This document shows positions 22,915 through 25,872 of a stretch of DNA of 25,872 nt, piece by piece. The notes below the pieces were generated by a model, which was given only the letters and a program-made list of their open reading frames with translations, did no database searches and was not told the origin of the DNA. The stretch spans positions 1 through 25,872 of the forward strand of contig DBAU01000020.1 in the NCBI GenBank assembly GCA_002291845.1, given 5' to 3'. Every line of letters begins with the position of its first letter. Within the stretch, counting starts at the first letter, position 1. Source of the DNA: Alphaproteobacteria bacterium UBA1002. Its GTDB lineage: Bacteria; Pseudomonadota; Alphaproteobacteria; Rickettsiales; UBA998. The translations under genes and the position numbers were made by a program.

Positions 22915-23109
22915 CTATTTGCCAAGATAAAAAAGCACACCAAGAATCAGGATAGCGGCGCCCTGCAGGGTGACGCGGGCGACCATCAGCTTGCCGGAGT
23001 ATTTCTGGCTAACCTCCCCGCCACGCGCCATGAACACGATGCCCACCAGCAGCACCAGCACGGTGGCAATCATCAGGCCGAACAGTCCAAAGAGGAGAAT
23101 ATTATTCAT
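22915..23109 (-). CDS. HIG1-domain twin transmembrane protein
   Basis: A 64-residue inner-membrane protein with two hydrophobic helices (about 4-27 and 44-62) around a polar loop holding the family motif MARGGEVSQKYSGKLMVARVTLQG. Homologous HIG1/Rcf1 proteins in mitochondria help assemble or stabilise respiratory complexes; the bacterial role is inferred. It sits directly upstream of etfB, a placement seen in other alphaproteobacteria and consistent with a respiratory link. No clear Shine-Dalgarno precedes the ATG. Confidence 0.88.
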   Translation of the reverse strand: MNNILLFGLFGLMIATVLVLLVGIVFMARGGEVSQKYSGKLMVARVTLQGAAILILGVLFYLGK

Positions 23110-23146
23110 ATATGCTTATATAAGGGCGCGCAGCAAAAGTTACAAG

Positions 23147-23344
23147 TCATGCCGCGTGGGTATGGCCATGCGCCCCCCCCTCATAAACAAACGTCCGGCT
23201 GCAATAGGGACAAACTATTGAGCCTTCCGCGGCATCAATATGCAAATATACCCGTGGATGCCCCAGAGCGCCTTGTCCACCATCACAGACAACATCCAGG
23301 CGGGTCACATGGACAGTTTCAAAGTCAGGCTGTGGCGAATGCAT
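23147..23344 (-). CDS. CHCC zinc-finger domain protein
   Basis: A 65-residue protein of the zf-CHCC family, related to the NDUFS6 accessory subunit of mitochondrial complex I. The motif is complete: Cys in VVCDGG, His in ALGHPRVYLHI, and the pair CPYC followed by SRTFVYEGG, giving one Cys-His-Cys-Cys zinc site. The start at 23344 was chosen over 23383 because AAGGA lies 8 bp upstream and the conserved part follows. It lies between the transglycosylase gene and the HIG1 gene, all in one direction. A respiratory role is inferred from the family. Confidence 0.88.
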   Translation of the reverse strand: MHSPQPDFETVHVTRLDVVCDGGQGALGHPRVYLHIDAAEGSIVCPYCSRTFVYEGGAHGHTHAA

Positions 23345-23405
23345 GGCAAAAATCCTTGAGAGAAACATAAATGAATGACCCATGCTCTAGCACGGGGAAG
23401 CGGAT

Positions 23406-24404
23406 TCAGTCAAAAATGAAGTTGGGGCCTTTTTGGCGAGAGGAGATGCGCTTCACGCCTGCTCCGCTGTTAGCACTGGCCGCTAATAACGCTTCCGGCT
23501 CGCGCGATTGTCCCCCGCGCACAAAAGGGGTTTCCGCGGCGGATGGCGCAGCAGTGACACTCGCAGCAATCCGCGCCGCATCATTTTGTGCCGCCGATGT
23601 CGGGCGCACGACCAGCACTTCCGCCTTGCCGCTGGAGCGGCCAGCACCGCCGGCATCCCCCACCTGAATCACTTTCATCTGGTTGCTACTGCGGGTTTGC
23701 GTGCGCGTCTCGGATTCACCTAAGGAGCGGAATTTCTCGCCATCGCGTACCGAAATAGAAAACATGCGGTTGCGTTCTGCCAATCCGTAATCCCGCCGCG
23801 CGCCGTTAAACGAGACATCCGACAGCGAGGCATACTCCACCGGCGCGCCCAGCGCACGCTGCCAGTTACGGCGCACCAGCGTGAAATAATTGCGGCCACG
23901 CGCGGTGCCGCGCGAATGATAGGCGGCAATCGCCTGCGGCCAGCTGTTCAAATCATCGAAATTGCTACGCAGAAACTTCGCGCCGTAGGCCACGTTGCTG
24001 GCTGGGTTGAAGGCCTCGGTCAGGCTGGAGAACGCGTTGGGATGGTGTTTCAGATTCACCTGCATGCAACCGACATCCATGCTTTCCACCCCTTTGAGCT
24101 TCAGGCGGCGAGCAAAGGTCACGGCTTCATGCATCGTGTCGAAATAATACCCCTGCCCCTGAGCATTGATGGTCCACGGCCAGGGCACCACCGCGCGCGC
24201 CTCATCACTCCAGCGGCCGGATTCGCTCATCGCAATGGCTTGCACGAGCTGCTTGGGGATACCCAGCTCACGCTCCACCCGCGCAAAATGCTGGCTGCAT
24301 AACCGCGCCACTTCCAGTACCGGCGTGGGAGCCGCTGCATGGGCAGCCATGCCCATTCCGCAGAAGGACACCGTCACGATCAGGCGGGTCAGAATTCGTG
24401 GCAC
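23406..24404 (-). CDS. Secreted lytic transglycosylase (SLT domain)
   Basis: It cleaves the glycan strands of peptidoglycan to 1,6-anhydro products; by its signal it acts in the periplasm. The 332 residues begin with a signal peptide (PRILTRLIVTVSFCGMGMAAHAAA). The SLT domain follows at about 40-180: AIAMSESGRW holds the catalytic Glu, GCMQVNLKHHP is the GxMQ motif, and AYGAKFLRSNF and AIAAYHSRG complete the fold. The last 130 residues are polar, Ala/Ser/Arg-rich and probably disordered. The start codon is GTG (24402-24404), with AAAGGA 6 bp upstream. The anhydro products are substrates for the AmpD-type enzyme at 629. Confidence 0.9.
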   Translation of the reverse strand: MPRILTRLIVTVSFCGMGMAAHAAAPTPVLEVARLCSQHFARVERELGIPKQLVQAIAMSESGRWSDEARAVVPWPWTINAQGQGYYFDTMHEAVTFARRLKLKGVESMDVGCMQVNLKHHPNAFSSLTEAFNPASNVAYGAKFLRSNFDDLNSWPQAIAAYHSRGTARGRNYFTLVRRNWQRALGAPVEYASLSDVSFNGARRDYGLAERNRMFSISVRDGEKFRSLGESETRTQTRSSNQMKVIQVGDAGGAGRSSGKAEVLVVRPTSAAQNDAARIAASVTAAPSAAETPFVRGGQSREPEALLAASANSGAGVKRISSRQKGPNFIFD

Positions 24405-24433
24405 ATCAGTCCTTTGTGCTTGTTTGGTCTTTG

Positions 24434-24463
24434 GTTATACCATGTGTAGAGGACAACAAGCAA
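24434..24463 (-). promoter_or_regulatory. Probable promoter of the lytic transglycosylase gene
   Basis: On the minus strand TTGCTT and TATAAC are 18 bp apart, about 30 bp before the GTG start. It lies back to back with the plus-strand promoter at 24484. Confidence 0.45.
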
Positions 24464-24483
24464 TCGCCATGCCAGAAAGGGCC

Positions 24484-24512
24484 TTGGAAAGCGAGGCATT
24501 TAGGCATAAATA
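24484..24512 (+). promoter_or_regulatory. Probable promoter of the small exported protein gene
   Basis: TTGGAA and TAAATA are 17 bp apart, 28 bp before the ATG at 24541. It is divergent from the transglycosylase promoter, so the two genes share a 136-bp control region. Confidence 0.5.
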
Positions 24513-24540
24513 CGGGATATCGTCTCTCAATGGAGTTTTT

Positions 24541-24849
24541 ATGCGCCGCCTAGCCATCACTACCCTGTTCGGCCTGAGCCTTTTCAGCGCCAGTGCCCAT
24601 GCCATGAACAGCGTAAATAACCTTGATGATCAACCCCATACATTGGCCATCCGTGCCGTGGGCGGTGAAACGCGCACGCTGGAAATCCAGCCCAGCGAGT
24701 CCGTGCGCTTCAATGAGTACCGCGCAGAAGTGTATCTGGTCGGTCAGGAGGAGCGTATCCAACCCTCGCGCATGGGCGATCAGTTCGTGATCTGGAAAGA
24801 TGGCCAGCTCCGCCTGCAGCGCCGCCAATACCAGCGCTTCACCGATTAG
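24541..24849 (+). CDS. Small exported protein of unknown function
   Basis: I do not recognise this family. The 102 residues start with a clear Sec signal peptide (RRLAITTLFGLSLFSASAHA, cut after about residue 21). The mature part of about 80 residues is beta-rich: HTLAIRAVGGETRTLEIQP, then VRFNEYRAEVYLVGQEERI and DQFVIWKDGQLRLQRRQYQ. The frame is open far upstream to 24166, but that part overlaps the transglycosylase gene. The ATG at 24541 has GGAG upstream and yields the signal peptide. It is probably periplasmic, and the VOC gene follows after 10 bp. Confidence 0.8.
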   Translation: MRRLAITTLFGLSLFSASAHAMNSVNNLDDQPHTLAIRAVGGETRTLEIQPSESVRFNEYRAEVYLVGQEERIQPSRMGDQFVIWKDGQLRLQRRQYQRFTD

Positions 24850-24859
24850 TCCCTTTCCC

Positions 24860-25240
24860 ATGATCGACCGGCTGGACCACCTGGTGCTCACGGTGGCCGA
24901 TATGGCACGCAGTTGCGCCTTTTACCAGGACGTACTGGGCATGGAAGTGGTGCATTTCGGGGAAGGACGTACCGCCCTGCACTTCGGTCAGCAGAAAATC
25001 AACCTGCACCGCGCGGGCCAGGAATGGGAACCCAAGGCCACCCATCCCACCCCCGGCTCTACTGATTTATGTTTTATCACCACGCAACCGCTGGGAGCGG
25101 TGGAAGCGCGGCTGAAAGCGTACGGCGTGGCAATCCACGAAGGGCCCGTGACGCGCACCGGGGCCCAAGGGCCGATTCGCTCGCTCTATGTGCGCGACCC
25201 GGACGGTAACCTCATCGAGCTTTCTACCTACGAAGCCTGA
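24860..25240 (+). CDS. VOC-fold (glyoxalase/bleomycin resistance type) protein
   Basis: A 126-residue protein of the vicinal-oxygen-chelate fold; the family includes glyoxalase I, dioxygenases and antibiotic-binding proteins. Two beta-alpha-beta-beta-beta modules are seen. The first starts IDRLDHLVLTVADMARSCAFYQDVLGMEVV, with His 7 as a likely metal ligand. The second ends SLYVRDPDGNLIELSTYE, where the Glu is the usual second-site ligand. The substrate cannot be named. The start at 24860, 10 bp after the previous stop, was chosen over 24800, which would run into the upstream gene. Confidence 0.9.
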   Translation: MIDRLDHLVLTVADMARSCAFYQDVLGMEVVHFGEGRTALHFGQQKINLHRAGQEWEPKATHPTPGSTDLCFITTQPLGAVEARLKAYGVAIHEGPVTRTGAQGPIRSLYVRDPDGNLIELSTYEA

Positions 25241-25278
25241 CCATCCGGCTCACGAAATACCTAGGCTTCTACTTCTTA

Positions 25279-25306
25279 TTGAACACTGTTCATTTTATGA
25301 TATACT
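25279..25306 (+). promoter_or_regulatory. Promoter with operator-like palindrome upstream of the partial hydrolase gene
   Basis: TTGAAC (25279-25284) and TATACT (25301-25306) are 16 bp apart, about 23 bp before the ATG. The perfect palindrome TGAACACTGTTCA (25280-25292) lies across the -35, a layout typical of a TetR-like or similar dimeric repressor site. The regulator is not in this window. Confidence 0.55.
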
Positions 25307-25329
25307 GCGCCTATTGAGGGAGAAAACCG

Positions 25330-25872
25330 ATGCATACCCCACTTGCGTTGAAAGATTACCGCCACGCCTGCCCTGGCACGCACGCAATCGATCATCATGA
25401 CCAGCTCGTTACGCTGCTGCGTGCCACACGGCGCACCTTTGGCGGCCTATCGGATGCCGCCGCGCACATACTCTTGCCGCTTGGCGACGCCATGGCACGG
25501 CGCTGGCTGGCGCGCACACAAAACCCCTATTTGCCGGAAATCGACCGCATCGCAGCGCATCGCCCGGTGCGCGGACTTTACGCGCTGAACCTGAGCTATG
25601 AATGGGGGTGCAGTGGCACCATTCGCGATACCGCCGACGGCCCCACGCTGTTACGTGTGCTTGACTGGCCTTTCCCCGGGCTTGGCACGCACACCACCGC
25701 GTTGCATCTGCGCGGCCCTGCGGGAGAGTATCTCAACCTCAGCTGGCCGGGACTGGCGGGCAGCTTTCAGGGTCTTGCCCCGGGCCGCTTTGCAGCGGCC
25801 ATCAATCAGGCGCCGATGCGCCGCCATGGCTGGGGCCTGGCCGGCGACTGGCTGATCAACCGTCGCCGCATG
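25330..25872 (+). CDS. Ntn-type linear amide hydrolase (acid ceramidase/choloylglycine hydrolase-like), C terminus outside window
   Basis: The frame is open from the ATG at 25330 to the window end (181 codons), so the gene is cut by the window rather than broken. GGGAG lies upstream. Residues 82-115 resemble the start of the N-terminal nucleophile hydrolase fold of acid ceramidases and NAAA: the motif LSYEWGCSGTI, with C94 as the candidate nucleophile freed by self-cleavage, then a strand with LLRVLDWPFPG, matching the (N/R)xxDW pattern after the nucleophile. FAAAINQAP (154-162) fits the usual Asn-bearing strand. The first 80 residues would be a propeptide-like alpha domain. The substrate is unknown. 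Assignment is by motif only. Confidence 0.65.
   Translation, partial: MHTPLALKDYRHACPGTHAIDHHDQLVTLLRATRRTFGGLSDAAAHILLPLGDAMARRWLARTQNPYLPEIDRIAAHRPVRGLYALNLSYEWGCSGTIRDTADGPTLLRVLDWPFPGLGTHTTALHLRGPAGEYLNLSWPGLAGSFQGLAPGRFAAAINQAPMRRHGWGLAGDWLINRRRM

Overview
This window reads as a chromosomal segment of an alphaproteobacterium of moderately high GC. The lineage call rests on several things seen together: an F1Fo-ATPase zeta-inhibitor (DUF1476) gene divergent from a purC-purS-purQ-purL-bolA-grxD-rpsD neighbourhood, the small three-part PurS/PurQ/PurL FGAM synthase, a HIG1-type twin-membrane protein and a CHCC zinc-finger protein beside etfBA, and a compact AmpD amidase with a peptidoglycan-binding tail. 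I cannot name a genus. Nearly all of the window is ordinary housekeeping sequence. No integrase, transposase, CRISPR array, tRNA or rRNA was seen.

Layout. 1-246: a palindromic repeat cut by the window edge, then no gene. 247-605: RNase P RNA (minus strand), whose promoter lies in the end of ampD (629-1369, minus). 1425-2705: an unrecognised 426-residue ORF with visibly lower GC, converging on an EamA-family permease (2708-3586, minus). 3698-3913: a probable unrecognised structured small RNA on the minus strand, with a near-consensus promoter, an A-tract upstream and a strong intrinsic terminator. 4095-9872: the DUF1476 gene, then the purine block purC, purS, purQ, an unknown 119-residue gene with its own operator-like promoter, purL, bolA and the monothiol glutaredoxin gene. 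9885-14508 (all minus): an unknown coiled protein, rpsD, three small Ala/Gly-rich membrane-type proteins, trmJ and a fourth such protein. 14576-24404 (all minus): cimA, cysS, a GIY-YIG nuclease gene bracketed by palindromic repeats, gltX, nadE, etfA, etfB, a HIG1 protein, a CHCC zinc-finger protein and a secreted lytic transglycosylase. 24484-25872 (plus): a small exported protein, a VOC-fold protein and the start of an Ntn-type amidohydrolase that runs off the window.

Functionally, the purine genes supply SAICAR and FGAM synthesis. CimA starts isoleucine synthesis from pyruvate. CysS and GltX charge tRNAs, NadE makes NAD, and EtfAB passes electrons from dehydrogenases to the quinone pool. 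AmpD and the transglycosylase handle peptidoglycan turnover.

The points most worth a second look are: (1) the small-RNA candidate upstream of the EamA gene; (2) the GIY-YIG gene bounded on both sides by the same palindrome family, one copy of which supplies the cysS start codon; (3) the unknown gene inside the purine cluster, whose predicted promoter is framed by an 11-bp inverted repeat; (4) the set of four glycine/alanine-rich membrane-type proteins around trmJ. Promoter, terminator and RNA-fold calls were made by eye.
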